A stretch of DNA of 51,932 nt from an uncultured Prevotella sp. (GTDB taxonomy: Bacteria; Bacteroidota; Bacteroidia; Bacteroidales; Bacteroidaceae). Positions 23,556-32,819 of this stretch are shown here, one piece after another; positions within the stretch are counted from its first letter, which is position 1, and each line of letters starts with the position of its first letter. The notes beneath the pieces are model-generated. The model searched no databases and had not been told where the DNA came from. It saw only the letters and a list, made by a program, of their open reading frames with translations. The translations under genes were made by a program, and so were the position numbers. The stretch is taken from positions 1 through 51,932 of the forward strand of contig CAMVAI010000012.1 of the NCBI GenBank assembly GCA_947165435.1, written 5' to 3'.

Positions 23556-26501
23556 ATGCTTAGGCCCAAGCAATCAGATATCAAGAAGGCTGCACGCAAG
23601 TTTGTAGCCGAATGGAAGAACCGAGGCGAAGAAGACCGGGACTATGTAGAGTTCTGGGAAGACTTGCTTGAGGACGTGTTTGGTGTACCTAAGGCTCGCA
23701 AGGAGATTGAGCCCCAGTCGAAGGTCAAGTTTGAAGGCACCACCAAGCGCATTGACATCCGGGTAAAGACCTCGAAGGTCATCATTGAGCAGAAGAGCCG
23801 CGACGTGGACCTTGACACCAAGCAGAAGCAGAGCGGCAAGGACGAGAACGGCCATGAAATATGGCTGACACCCATCAAGCAAGGTATCCGCTACTTCGAC
23901 AATACCGATACGCCCGACCAGGGTCGCTACGTCATCGCCTCGAACTTCAGGCAGTTTGACATCTGGGACAGTTATCACAAGAACACACCCGTAAAGAGAA
24001 TAGCTCTCGACGAACTTCCTCAACGCTGGCGTGAACTGAAATTTCTCGTTGAGCCATACCGCCCTGCGGGATATATCGACGAGAAGCGCGAGGAGCGCAT
24101 ATCGAGCACGGCCAGCGAGTACGTGAGGAATCTTTACGACACCATCCTTGCCGGCAAGAAGGAGTGGTCGAAGCAGGAATTGCAGTCGCTTAACATGTTC
24201 TGCGTGCGCGTGGTGTTCTGCCTGTTTGCCGAGGATGCCGGCATTTTCGACGACGGACAGTTCTCGGCATTCCTTGAGAAATTCCAGCCCCAGGATTTGA
24301 GCAAGAAGTTCGATGCCCTGTTTTTCTGGCTCGACATGACAGAGCCGAGGCGGCGCGAATACTACAAGCTGGCCGACGTGGAGGTGCAACAGTTCCCATA
24401 CGTTGACGGCGGTTTGTTCAACAATGCTGACAGTTATGAGACACCCGTGCTGAACAAGGCCGCCTGCGACATCCTGCGGAGCGCCTGGAGCCTGAAGCTG
24501 AAAGACACTGACGAGATATTCGACTGGAGCGAGATATCGCCCACCAACTTCGGCTGCATCTTCGAGAGTACAGTAGAAAGCGAGGTGCGCGAGTCAGGCG
24601 GCATGCACTACACCACGCCCTCGAATATCCATCGGGTGATAGACCCGTTGTTCCTCGACGAACTAAGGGCAGAACTAAACAGAAGAACCAACCTGCCAAC
24701 AGGCACTCCCGGGCAGAAAGACGTGAAATACCGCGAGCTGGAAGCCTTCCGCTCACGGCTGGCCGACATACGATTTCTCGACCCTGCATGCGGTAGCGGC
24801 AATTTCCTGACCGAATGCTACAAGTCGCTGCACGAACTGGAGCTGAAAGCCATCGAGAGCGAACTGGAGTTCCGCCACGATGCCGTGTTGGGCAATACCG
24901 ACCCCTGCCGGGTCAGCATGAGCCAGTTCTACGGCATCGAAATCGACCACTTTGCAGCCTCCGTAGCCCGCGCCTCGCTGTGGATAGCCTGTTGTCAGCT
25001 GATACAGCAGACGGCCAAGGTGCTGCACTGCCAGATAGACCCGCTGCCGTTGGACAGGAACAACTATGTGACATGCGGCGATGCACTGCTGACGGACTGG
25101 GACACGGTATTGAAGCGTAAGGCGACCACCGAGACCTATATCGTAGGCAACCCTCCGTTCCAAGGTGCAAAGAAGATGAACAAAGAGCAGAAGCAAAGCA
25201 TGATCCATGCCATGCCCAGCAGACTTCCGGACAAGACCAAGCTATGGGACAAACAGGGCAAGCTCGACTTCGTCTGTGCCTGGTATGCCAAGGCAGCAGC
25301 CTACATGGAAGGCAAGCGTAACATCACAGCGGCTTTCGTATCAACCAACAGCATCGTGCAGGGCGACCAAGAGGCACCACTATGGCACCCGCTGATGACC
25401 CACTACCACCTGCAGATTCTTTTTGCATGGCGGTCGTTCAGATGGTTCAACGAAGCCGAAAACATGGCGCAAGTGTATTGCGTCATCGTCGGATTCTATC
25501 TGAACAAGCGCAAACGTCCTGTTGACCACAGAGTGTTCAGTGAAAACCAAGAAACTATTGTTGCCAGCAACATCAACGGTTATCTGCTGAATGCAGAAAA
25601 TCTATTTGTTTGGAATCGATCAAAGGCACTATGCGACATACCTGAAATTGGAATAGGGAACAAACCTATAGACGATGGAAACTATCTGTTTACAGAACAG
25701 GAAAAAGAGGTGTTCATTCAGAACGAGCCTAATTCTGCCAGCTATTTCCACCCATGGTATGGGGCAGAAGAATTTATCAACAGGCAGCCACGGTATTGTC
25801 TTTGGTTAGGAGATTGTTCTCCGGCAGAGATTGCATCGATGCCACTCTGCATGAAGAGAGTGGAAGCGGTGAAAAAATATCGAGAAAGCCGAGACAGCAA
25901 GCCGACAAGAGACATGGCAAACAAGCCTCGTCGCTTCCATGTAGAAAATATGCCTGACAGCAATTACTTTATAGTTCCCAGGGTTTCATCCCAAAGTCGC
26001 TATTATATCCCCATGGGCTATCTAACAAGCAATGATTTTTGTAGTGATGCTGTCTTGATGGTTCCCAATGCCACATTATTTCATCTTGGCGTTATGCAAT
26101 CACGCATTCACATGGCCTGGACAAGAATCGTATGTGGCAGGTTGAAAGAAGACTTTAGATACTCTGGAGGCATTGTCTATAACAACTTTCCTTGGCCTGA
26201 CGCTACCGACGAACAGAAATCTGCCATCGAAGCAACCGCCAAGGAGATTCTCGACGTCAGGGGCAAATACGCTGACTCCACGCTTGAACAGCTATACAGT
26301 CCATCGCTCATGCCCGACGATTTGGTGGATGCACACGACAGGAACAACCGTGCTGTTGCCGCCATATATGCCAAATACGGCATCAACCTCAACATGACCG
26401 ACGAGGAGATAGCCATTATTCTGATGCGCGTCAGCACCAAGCTCGCCGCTCCCAAGCCAAAGAAGTGCAAAAAGGCGAAAGTGACGAAAAGCGACTATTA
26501 A
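23556..26501 (+). CDS. MmeI-like (type IIL/IIG) restriction-modification enzyme
   Basis: The product is 981 aa, a single chain with nuclease, methyltransferase and specificity parts. A PD-(D/E)xK-type motif is seen as RIDIRVKTSKVIIEQKSRD (about 64-83). A helical spacer follows. Then comes the N6-adenine methyltransferase with SAM motif I FLDPACGSGNFL (about 407-418) and catalytic NPPF in IVGNPPFQG (about 530). The target recognition region spans about 650-875, ending at NNFPWP, with a helical C-terminal domain after it. MmeI-type enzymes methylate one strand for protection and cut at a fixed distance. The recognition region (25500-26180) is AT-richer than the rest, suggesting exchange of the specificity module. 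No separate S or R gene is present. Confidence 0.88.
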   Translation: MLRPKQSDIKKAARKFVAEWKNRGEEDRDYVEFWEDLLEDVFGVPKARKEIEPQSKVKFEGTTKRIDIRVKTSKVIIEQKSRDVDLDTKQKQSGKDENGHEIWLTPIKQGIRYFDNTDTPDQGRYVIASNFRQFDIWDSYHKNTPVKRIALDELPQRWRELKFLVEPYRPAGYIDEKREERISSTASEYVRNLYDTILAGKKEWSKQELQSLNMFCVRVVFCLFAEDAGIFDDGQFSAFLEKFQPQDLSKKFDALFFWLDMTEPRRREYYKLADVEVQQFPYVDGGLFNNADSYETPVLNKAACDILRSAWSLKLKDTDEIFDWSEISPTNFGCIFESTVESEVRESGGMHYTTPSNIHRVIDPLFLDELRAELNRRTNLPTGTPGQKDVKYRELEAFRSRLADIRFLDPACGSGNFLTECYKSLHELELKAIESELEFRHDAVLGNTDPCRVSMSQFYGIEIDHFAASVARASLWIACCQLIQQTAKVLHCQIDPLPLDRNNYVTCGDALLTDWDTVLKRKATTETYIVGNPPFQGAKKMNKEQKQSMIHAMPSRLPDKTKLWDKQGKLDFVCAWYAKAAAYMEGKRNITAAFVSTNSIVQGDQEAPLWHPLMTHYHLQILFAWRSFRWFNEAENMAQVYCVIVGFYLNKRKRPVDHRVFSENQETIVASNINGYLLNAENLFVWNRSKALCDIPEIGIGNKPIDDGNYLFTEQEKEVFIQNEPNSASYFHPWYGAEEFINRQPRYCLWLGDCSPAEIASMPLCMKRVEAVKKYRESRDSKPTRDMANKPRRFHVENMPDSNYFIVPRVSSQSRYYIPMGYLTSNDFCSDAVLMVPNATLFHLGVMQSRIHMAWTRIVCGRLKEDFRYSGGIVYNNFPWPDATDEQKSAIEATAKEILDVRGKYADSTLEQLYSPSLMPDDLVDAHDRNNRAVAAIYAKYGINLNMTDEEIAIILMRVSTKLAAPKPKKCKKAKVTKSDY

Positions 26502-26513
26502 GGGGGAACAAAG

Positions 26514-26570
26514 AGGTGGACAAAAAGGTGGACAAAACCGCAAATAGCGTGCGTTTTTGTCCACCTTTTT
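26514..26570 (+). terminator. Long hairpin terminator with a tandem duplicated arm
   Basis: AAAAAGGTGGACAAAA (26522-26537) pairs perfectly with TTTTGTCCACCTTTTT (26555-26570), giving a 16-bp stem with a 17-nt loop whose CGCA/TGCG ends can also pair. The left arm is part of a tandem 12-nt duplication AGGTGGACAAAA (26514-26525 and 26526-26537) starting 12 nt after the RM stop. A terminator for the RM gene is likely. Confidence 0.7.
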
Positions 26571-26850
26571 CGCACGCATATATATTGGCTAACAAAAAAA
26601 CAACCCGCACATCCCGCACATCTCGCACGTGAAAAAGTTTCAACAAGGTGCAAAGCCATGCTATTTCTGCTACAGTCAGGTGTGGGATAGGTGTTGGATG
26701 GCAGTTGCAGAGTGTTAGCTACGTGCGGGATAAAGTGAGCAAAGTGTCAGCTACGTGCGAGATAAATTGAGCAGACTGTCAGTTTACGTGCGAGATGTGC
26801 GAGATGTGCGGGATGTTTCTGAAATAAGCATATATATACGCATACGTACA
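26571..26850. mobile_element. MITE-like element with about 65-bp imperfect terminal inverted repeats (copy 1)
   Basis: The left arm (26571-26635) and the reverse complement of the right arm (about 26784-26850) share an AT-rich end (CGCACGCATATATATT versus CGTATGCGTATATATA). They also share a CCCGCACATCTCGCAC-type core next to ACGTGAAA/ACGTAAA. Inside are three 32-bp tandem units beginning TGT(T/C)AG at 26713, 26745 and 26777. No coding frame of note is present. The left 140 bp recur at 51791-51932 with a perfect 35-nt core, so the sequence is dispersed in the genome. A non-autonomous transposable element or an extragenic repeat family is inferred; no target-site duplication was confirmed. Confidence 0.6.
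26713..26808 (+). repeat. Three 32-bp tandem units inside the MITE-like element
   Basis: Units at 26713-26744, 26745-26776 and 26777-26808 each carry TGT(T/C)AG followed by TACGTGCGGGAT or TACGTGCGAGAT. The first two continue with AAA(G/T)TGAGCA; the third diverges into further GCGAGATGT copies. There are no spacers, so this is not a CRISPR array. Confidence 0.75.
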
Positions 26851-26979
26851 CGAGGCACTATGACAAATATGGTTGTTTAGGAAAGAAATTAGAATAATTA
26901 GAATAATTTTTCAACAAATAGATATTTTCTGAAAACGAATGAGAATAGTTGGCTCTTCTGCTTGGAATTTTTATGGAAA

Positions 26980-27218
26980 GGCCATTCATTTTCGTGGAGA
27001 GGCCACTGGTGATCGTGGAGAGGCCACTGGTGATCGTGGAGAGGCCACTGGTGATCGTGGAGAGGCTACTAATTTTCGTGGAGAGGCTCCTGGTGATCGT
27101 GGAGAGGCCACTAATTTTCGTGGAGAGCCTTCCGGTAATCGTGGGAAGGCTCTCCACAGAAGTCAATGGGCTTGTGACGGAGGCGACATTGGGGCTTGTG
27201 ACGGAGGCAACAATGGGC
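26980..27218. repeat. 21-bp tandem repeat array downstream of a kinase gene
   Basis: Eight contiguous 21-nt units run from 26980 to 27147. Three are identical (start GGCCACTGGTGATCG, end TGGAGA at 27001-27063); the others mix a GGTGATCG core with an AATTTTCG core. Looser copies with a GGCTTGTGACGGAGGC core continue up to the stop codon of the kinase gene at 27219. The unit length is a multiple of three, so both strands stay open and read as heptapeptide repeats (ERPLVIV or GLSTITS), but no start or domain supports a protein. Confidence 0.9.
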
Positions 27219-29963
27219 TTACGACTGCTGGCACGGGATGCGGAACCAGAAGGTGCTGCCCTTGCCCACCTCGCTATCGACACCGATGCGGCCGCCGCAC
27301 TTCTCGACGATGGCCTTGCAGATAGACAGCCCCAGGCCGGTGCCCTGCACATAGTCGTTCAGCTTGACGAAGCGCTCGAAGACGGCCTCCAGCTTGTCCT
27401 TGGGGATGCCGGTGCCGGTGTCTTCACAGTAGAAGTACAGCTCGCCCGGCTCCTGGCGGTAGCCCACACGGATGTGGCCCTGCTTGGTGTACTTGACGGC
27501 ATTGGTGACGAAATTGGTGAGAATCTGCTGCACGCGCCCCTTGTCGAGGGTGACGACGAGCGACTGGTAGGGGTTGTCCTTCTGGAAGGGCACGCCCGAT
27601 TCTGACACACGCTGTTCGAGCGTCTGGCAGATGTCGTCGAACACCGGTGCGAAGTCTATCTCCTCGGGTTCGATGGTCATTGACTGTCCCATGTTCGAGG
27701 CCTCCAGGATGTCGTTGATGAGTCGCAGCAGCATGTCGCAGTTGTTACGGATGATGCGTATGAACTCCTTGCGGTCGTCGGGCGTGTCAATCATCTGCAG
27801 CAGACCGCTGAAGCCCACGATGGCGTTGAGCGGCGTGCGAATCTCGTGCGTCATATTGGCCAGGAAGGCACTCTTCAGCATGCCCGAATGCTCGGCACGG
27901 TCGGTTTCCTCGCGCAGCTTCTGCTGCACCTCCATCATGTAGGTGATGTCGCGGATGAGTCCGAAGTAGTGCTTCACGGTGCCGTCTTTCTCCTTCAGGG
28001 GCAGTCCGCTGATGGCATACCAGCACGGGGCTGTATTGACCGGCGAGTAGCGGAAGTGGTGGATGGCGGTGAACGGCTGGCCGCTGCCCACCTTTTCAGC
28101 CAAGACTGCACGCGCCTGCTCACGGTTGTCTTCGCACAGCGACTCGAAATAGTCGGCTATCGACTCGGAGTGGTCTGTCTTCTGCAGCGAGCGCGAGAAG
28201 TCGATGCGCCGTGCCTGCAGGTCTAAGTTCCACACGTACATGTTACACTCCTTCAGCAGGTAGTGCAGCCGCTGTTCGTAGCGGCTGATGGTACTGTTGG
28301 TACGCTGCAGCTGGAGGTCGTGCTCGCGCTGCTTGCAATACATGTCGCGCTCGGCCGAGATGTCGCGGCACGTCACGACGTAATACACCAGCCGGTCGGC
28401 CTTGTCGAACACCGGCTGTATGCAGAACTCGATGTACTTCCTGGCGTGGCCCGCCGGACCGTCGAGCATCTGGCAGACATGGAAGGTGTCGCGGCAGCCG
28501 GGAAGGAACACACCCTTCAGCAGCGGATAGTCGAAGAGCTGCGTCTCGGTATAGTAGTGCTGCAGCGACGGGTCAACATCCATCCCGCAGAGTTCTTTCA
28601 TCCTGCTGTTCAAATCGACCAGACGGCCCTGGCCGTCGAAGAAGGACACGGCAATCATGCCCGTGTCGAAGATTTTCTTGTAGCGGCTGCCCATCTCGGC
28701 GGTGCGCTGCTCCTCGTCGGTCTCGCGGGTGATGTCCTTCACCGTGTTCACCATGTAGCGCGGGCCGTTGGCATCGCTCTCGATGATGACCTGACCGTAG
28801 AGCACCTTCCACAGGGGCTGTCCGCCGTAGCCGGCATCCCAGTGGTTGCGCATGGTCCACATGCGGGTGTCGCCGTTCTCCATGCGCTGCAGCTTCTCCA
28901 GGAAACCGGCGCGCTCGTCGGGCGTGATGCGGCGCGTGAACTCGTCGATGTGCATGCCGTCCTTGGGCATCAGCTGGCCATAGACGTTGACCACCATGCG
29001 CGTCACGATGTCGTACTGTATGACGTAGTATTCGCCCATGTTCAGCGCCTGCGTCATGATGCGGTTCAGGTCGGTGCTGCGGCGCACGGCAGCCCGCACG
29101 CGCACGTTGACCAGGCGGTAGAGCAGGAGCACGATGGCGGCGGCAATGAGCAGTCCGCCGAGGATATACAGCGCGAGCGGCGAGGCGTCGTCGTGGACAT
29201 GCTCCGGGCGGAACCACTTGTCAAAGACCACCTGCAGCTCGCCGGCCTGCTCCATGCGCGTGTATTGGTCGTCGATGAGCTCGACGAGGGCCTTGTCATG
29301 GCCCACGATGCGCAGCTCGCCGGGCGGGATGTCTATCTCTTCCAGCGTGATGCTGTCGATGTCCAGCTCTTTCAGCTTGTTGGCCAACGGCACCTGGCCC
29401 CAGATGTAATAGTCTATATGCCCGCTCCGCAGCTCCGTCAGTCCGTCTTTCGGCGAGAGCATTTCCATGCGGCAGGGCAGCGGCTGCTTCTGGTTGTGGA
29501 TGTACAGCGTAGCATAGTCGTCTTTCTTGAGGCCCAGCCGGTCGCGACTGTTCAGGTCTTTGACTGAGAAGAGGCCGGGCGTGTCGAGCCGCCGTGCCAC
29601 GCGCAGGTTATAATAGTTGACATACTTCTTCGTCACGTAGTAGGGCCGGTGGTTATAGATCGACGACAGGGCGTGTATCAGGTCAGCCTCGTGGCGCTCG
29701 AACATCATGGTGGCGGTGTGCCACTCCTGCATGACGAAGCGGTGGGGAATATCCAGGCGGTCGAGGATCATGCCGAGCACCTCGACGTTGTATCCCGACG
29801 GCTCGCCGGCGGTATTCATGAATTCGAAAGGCCGGAAGTCCCAGTCGCTGACTATCACCAACGGACGTTCTTCGGAATAGCCATGTACTGACTTGGCGTG
29901 CAGGGCAGTGGCCACGAGCAACAGCAGGCCACTGGCTATGATGGATTTAAGGGATGTTCTCAT
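27219..29963 (-). CDS. Sensor histidine kinase with periplasmic solute-binding domain and canonical H-box (pair B, active member)
   Basis: The product is 914 aa. Order: signal peptide (to LHAKS), SBP_bac_3-like periplasmic domain (ERPLVIVSDWDFRPFEF, about 33-250), a transmembrane helix (about 265-288), three PAS-like domains (about 300-685), HisKA with FLANMTHEIRTPLN (His 706), and HATPase with N-box TNFVTNAVKYT, G1 CEDTGTGIP and G2 GTGLGLSI. All catalytic motifs are intact. There is no receiver domain or DNA-binding domain, so phosphotransfer must go to a partner outside the window. The start at 29963 is chosen over an upstream in-frame codon because it begins the signal peptide and overlaps the previous stop by 4 nt (ATGA). 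Confidence 0.9.
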   Translation of the reverse strand: MRTSLKSIIASGLLLLVATALHAKSVHGYSEERPLVIVSDWDFRPFEFMNTAGEPSGYNVEVLGMILDRLDIPHRFVMQEWHTATMMFERHEADLIHALSSIYNHRPYYVTKKYVNYYNLRVARRLDTPGLFSVKDLNSRDRLGLKKDDYATLYIHNQKQPLPCRMEMLSPKDGLTELRSGHIDYYIWGQVPLANKLKELDIDSITLEEIDIPPGELRIVGHDKALVELIDDQYTRMEQAGELQVVFDKWFRPEHVHDDASPLALYILGGLLIAAAIVLLLYRLVNVRVRAAVRRSTDLNRIMTQALNMGEYYVIQYDIVTRMVVNVYGQLMPKDGMHIDEFTRRITPDERAGFLEKLQRMENGDTRMWTMRNHWDAGYGGQPLWKVLYGQVIIESDANGPRYMVNTVKDITRETDEEQRTAEMGSRYKKIFDTGMIAVSFFDGQGRLVDLNSRMKELCGMDVDPSLQHYYTETQLFDYPLLKGVFLPGCRDTFHVCQMLDGPAGHARKYIEFCIQPVFDKADRLVYYVVTCRDISAERDMYCKQREHDLQLQRTNSTISRYEQRLHYLLKECNMYVWNLDLQARRIDFSRSLQKTDHSESIADYFESLCEDNREQARAVLAEKVGSGQPFTAIHHFRYSPVNTAPCWYAISGLPLKEKDGTVKHYFGLIRDITYMMEVQQKLREETDRAEHSGMLKSAFLANMTHEIRTPLNAIVGFSGLLQMIDTPDDRKEFIRIIRNNCDMLLRLINDILEASNMGQSMTIEPEEIDFAPVFDDICQTLEQRVSESGVPFQKDNPYQSLVVTLDKGRVQQILTNFVTNAVKYTKQGHIRVGYRQEPGELYFYCEDTGTGIPKDKLEAVFERFVKLNDYVQGTGLGLSICKAIVEKCGGRIGVDSEVGKGSTFWFRIPCQQS

Positions 29964-32776
29964 ACGGCTTGGTCCTCCTTGACTTTTTTCCTGACGATCT
30001 CGCTGCACTGGCAGGGAATGGTAATCCACACGATGGTTCCGTGGCCTGCAGTCGATTGTATCTTCACCTTGCCGCCCATCTGGCTCACCAGCTCGTGGCT
30101 GATGCTCAGGCCGAGACCGGCCTTCTGTCCGTCGGACGTGGCGAAGCGGTCGAAGACATGCGCCAGCAGTTCGGCATCGATGCCGCAGCCCGTGTCCTGG
30201 ATGGTGATGAGCAGGGCCTCGCCGGTATAGACATAGCCGGCACGCACCTCGCCGGCCGTGGTATATTGGGCGGCATTGCCCACTATCTTGTCGATGACCA
30301 CGCCCAGGTTCTGCGTGTCGATATCTACGACAAGATGCTCGTAGGGATTGTCCACCACATAGCTGACGCCGGGCTGCTGATAGTGGAACCAGGCCGTCTG
30401 GCAGCGTGAGGTGAAGAAGTCGGCCATGTCGGAGGGTTCGCGCTTCAGCTCTATCATCCGTGCGTCGAGCCGCGAGAGGAACAGGATGTCGTTGATGAGC
30501 TTGAGCAGCAGCGAGGCATTGTCGTTGATTTGCTGGATGAAGAACGGCTCGTCGTCGCCGGCATGCTCCTGCTCGAAGAGTTCAGCAAAGCCCACGACGG
30601 AGTTCAGCGGGATGCGGATCTGGTAGCTCATGTTGCGCAGGAAGGCGTTCTTCACGGCCTCCACCTCACGGGCGCGGTTGGCCTCGACGGCCAGACGGGC
30701 CTCGTCGTTCTTCAGCTCGCTGACGTCGCGGCACATGCCGAAATAGCTCGTCACGCTGCCGTTGGCTCCCATCACGGGCACCAGCGAGAGATAGAGGCAG
30801 AGCGGCAGTGCCGGTTCGCCGCTCTTATGGGGGTGGCGCAGCACGGTCTTGACGGTGCCGCTGACGACAGACGGCGTGCGGCTGTCCATGCTGTTGAACA
30901 CCCGCTGTGCCGTGCGCTTCGACTCGTCGGCCATGAGCGACACACAGCGCATCTGCGTCAGGTCGGCGCGCCGGCTGCCCACCTGGCTTTGTACCGTCAC
31001 GGTATGCGTGTCGGGCGAATAGTCGATGAGGCGCACGCCGCCGTTCTTCATCACGTAGTCGATGTTGCGGATATACGTGCTCAGCACCTCGTTGGCATGC
31101 TGCAGGCGGTCGCTGTTCTGCTGCAGCTGGCGGTACGACTGGGCTAGGTCGGTGACGTTGCGCCCCGTGGCATAGATGGCCTGCAGGCTGCCGTCGGCAT
31201 CGCGCAGCGGATTGAACATTATCTCGTAGTACAGCCGGTCGGTATGTATGTAGCGGGCCAGGGTGCGTTCGTCGCCGTTGCGACGGAGCAGCTGGGTCAT
31301 ATACACGGGTTCCATGTTGTCGGCAGTGACTTCGGGCATGCCCAGCACGTCGCTGACGTGGACATGCGCCTTCTGGATATAGTCGAGAGACACAGGTATC
31401 TTGTTGCGGGCCGAATCGTTCATATCGACAATGACAGCCTGGTCGTCGTAGGCCACAATATCGACCATCGTGGAGTTGAAGACGGCCTGATAGCGCAGCA
31501 TGCTGTCTTCCACCTGCTGGCGGCGGCGCTGCTCGTCGGTCACGTCGCACGACGTGCCGATGATGTCGAGAGGCTTGCCGAACTTGTCGCGGCGCAGCAC
31601 GGAGAGGGCCACGAGGTAGCTCTTCTTACCACCGTCGCCGTCGGCCGGCGACGCCACGTCGAGCGTCTGGGCATCCTGCTCTTGCAGCGACAGCTCGCGC
31701 AGGGCATTGTGTACACGCACGCCGTCTTCATGGCGCAGATGGGCGAAGAAGTCCTTGGGCTGGATATTCTCCTCGACGACGTTGCCGCTGTCGTCGTATC
31801 GCGAAATGGTCTTCTTGGGCACATTATATATCCAGATATGCACCCCACTGGTAGAAAGGATGAGCGACAGCCGGTTGTTGCGCCGGCGGATGTCGCGCGT
31901 GAGGAGCCGCTCGCGGCGGTGGTAGAGCATGACGAAGGCCGAGAGCAGCAGGAGCGCCAGCAGGACAGCGGCTATGACATACCATATCCACGAGGGTATG
32001 CCGCTGTCGCGACGGTCGGGATAGAACCACTTGTTCTGGATGGCCTGCAGCCGACCGGAGGCATTGAGAATGGTATAGACACTGTCTATCTGGTGCAGCA
32101 GGTGCGGATTGTTCGACATGAACTTATACTCGCCGTGCTGCACACGGACGGGGGTCAGCTGGAGGTCGTCGTAGTGGAGCTTGCGGATGAGATAGGCCAG
32201 CGACATGGTGTTCCACACGATCTGCGTGCCCTCGTTGTGGGCCATCTGCACCGCTTCGTGCATGTCGTTGATGGGGATGGCATTGCCGCCCCACCCACGA
32301 CGCATCATGAGGTGGTGGCTGAAGCTGCCCCCATGGACGATGACCCTGTGGTGGGCCAGGTCGTTGACGGTCTTGATGAGGGGCTTGTCGCCCTTGCGGT
32401 GTACCACGCTGTGGGTGAAAATCTGGATGACCGTCTTGCTGTACTTGCCATACCCGGCGTTGAAGTGGGCATCCATGCCGCACATCAGGTCGGCGGTACC
32501 GCTTTGCAGGTCTTTGAGGGCAGAAGTGGTGGGCTTGAGCTTGATGACGTAGGGTATGTCAAGTTCCTTGAAAATGAGTTTCAAGAGGTCGATGTTATAG
32601 CCCACAGGCTCGCCGTTCTCATTCAGGAAGACATACGGCCAGAGGTCCCACGCGTCTTCATAGACGAGCGGATGGGTCTCGGTAAAAATCCGCGAAGTTC
32701 TATCTTCCTCGGCAGCCTGCGACAGGGTGAACGTCAGGCAGCAGCAGACCCATAGTAATGTGATGCGTTTATTCAT
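29960..32776 (-). CDS. Sensor kinase homologue with H-box His replaced by Tyr (pair B, predicted pseudokinase)
   Basis: The product is 938 aa. Order: signal peptide (MNKRITLLWVCCCLTFTLSQ), SBP_bac_3-like domain (THPLVYEDAWDLWPYVFLNE, about 35-255), transmembrane helix (about 268-290), three PAS-like domains, a HisKA-like helix pair and HATPase. The H-box reads FLRNMSYQIRIPLNSVVGF: the phosphoacceptor position (residue 718, codon TAC) is Tyr. The ATPase part is partly preserved: the N-box has Asp for the first Asn (IDKIVGNAAQYT), G1 IQDTGCGID is good and G2 KAGLGLSI is good. ATP binding is plausible, but autophosphorylation on His is not. It is coupled by an ATGA overlap to the active kinase after it, and starts 43 nt after the previous kinase. 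Confidence 0.88.
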   Translation of the reverse strand: MNKRITLLWVCCCLTFTLSQAAEEDRTSRIFTETHPLVYEDAWDLWPYVFLNENGEPVGYNIDLLKLIFKELDIPYVIKLKPTTSALKDLQSGTADLMCGMDAHFNAGYGKYSKTVIQIFTHSVVHRKGDKPLIKTVNDLAHHRVIVHGGSFSHHLMMRRGWGGNAIPINDMHEAVQMAHNEGTQIVWNTMSLAYLIRKLHYDDLQLTPVRVQHGEYKFMSNNPHLLHQIDSVYTILNASGRLQAIQNKWFYPDRRDSGIPSWIWYVIAAVLLALLLLSAFVMLYHRRERLLTRDIRRRNNRLSLILSTSGVHIWIYNVPKKTISRYDDSGNVVEENIQPKDFFAHLRHEDGVRVHNALRELSLQEQDAQTLDVASPADGDGGKKSYLVALSVLRRDKFGKPLDIIGTSCDVTDEQRRRQQVEDSMLRYQAVFNSTMVDIVAYDDQAVIVDMNDSARNKIPVSLDYIQKAHVHVSDVLGMPEVTADNMEPVYMTQLLRRNGDERTLARYIHTDRLYYEIMFNPLRDADGSLQAIYATGRNVTDLAQSYRQLQQNSDRLQHANEVLSTYIRNIDYVMKNGGVRLIDYSPDTHTVTVQSQVGSRRADLTQMRCVSLMADESKRTAQRVFNSMDSRTPSVVSGTVKTVLRHPHKSGEPALPLCLYLSLVPVMGANGSVTSYFGMCRDVSELKNDEARLAVEANRAREVEAVKNAFLRNMSYQIRIPLNSVVGFAELFEQEHAGDDEPFFIQQINDNASLLLKLINDILFLSRLDARMIELKREPSDMADFFTSRCQTAWFHYQQPGVSYVVDNPYEHLVVDIDTQNLGVVIDKIVGNAAQYTTAGEVRAGYVYTGEALLITIQDTGCGIDAELLAHVFDRFATSDGQKAGLGLSISHELVSQMGGKVKIQSTAGHGTIVWITIPCQCSEIVRKKVKEDQAV

Positions 32777-32819
32777 GCGGATATTGTATGGCAATATGTT
32801 TAGTTAATGGTATTGTGGC

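Noticed and set aside
23376..23573. Small minus-strand frame between nhaD and the RM gene
   Set aside because: It reads through the nhaD terminator hairpin and the RM promoter and shows no recognisable domain.
26713..26808. Possible CRISPR array (32-bp units)
   Set aside because: Units are contiguous with no unique spacers, and no cas genes are present. They are better explained as internal repeats of the MITE-like element.
26858..27605. Heptapeptide-repeat frames on both strands (GLSTITS-like and ERPLVIV-like)
   Set aside because: The 21-bp period keeps both strands open. Each frame overlaps the kinase gene antisense or out of frame, and neither has a convincing start.
27219..30029. Longer start of the kinase at 30029
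   Set aside because: The extra 22 residues overlap the upstream kinase in another frame and precede the signal peptide. The ATG at 29963 gives both the signal peptide and the ATGA coupling.
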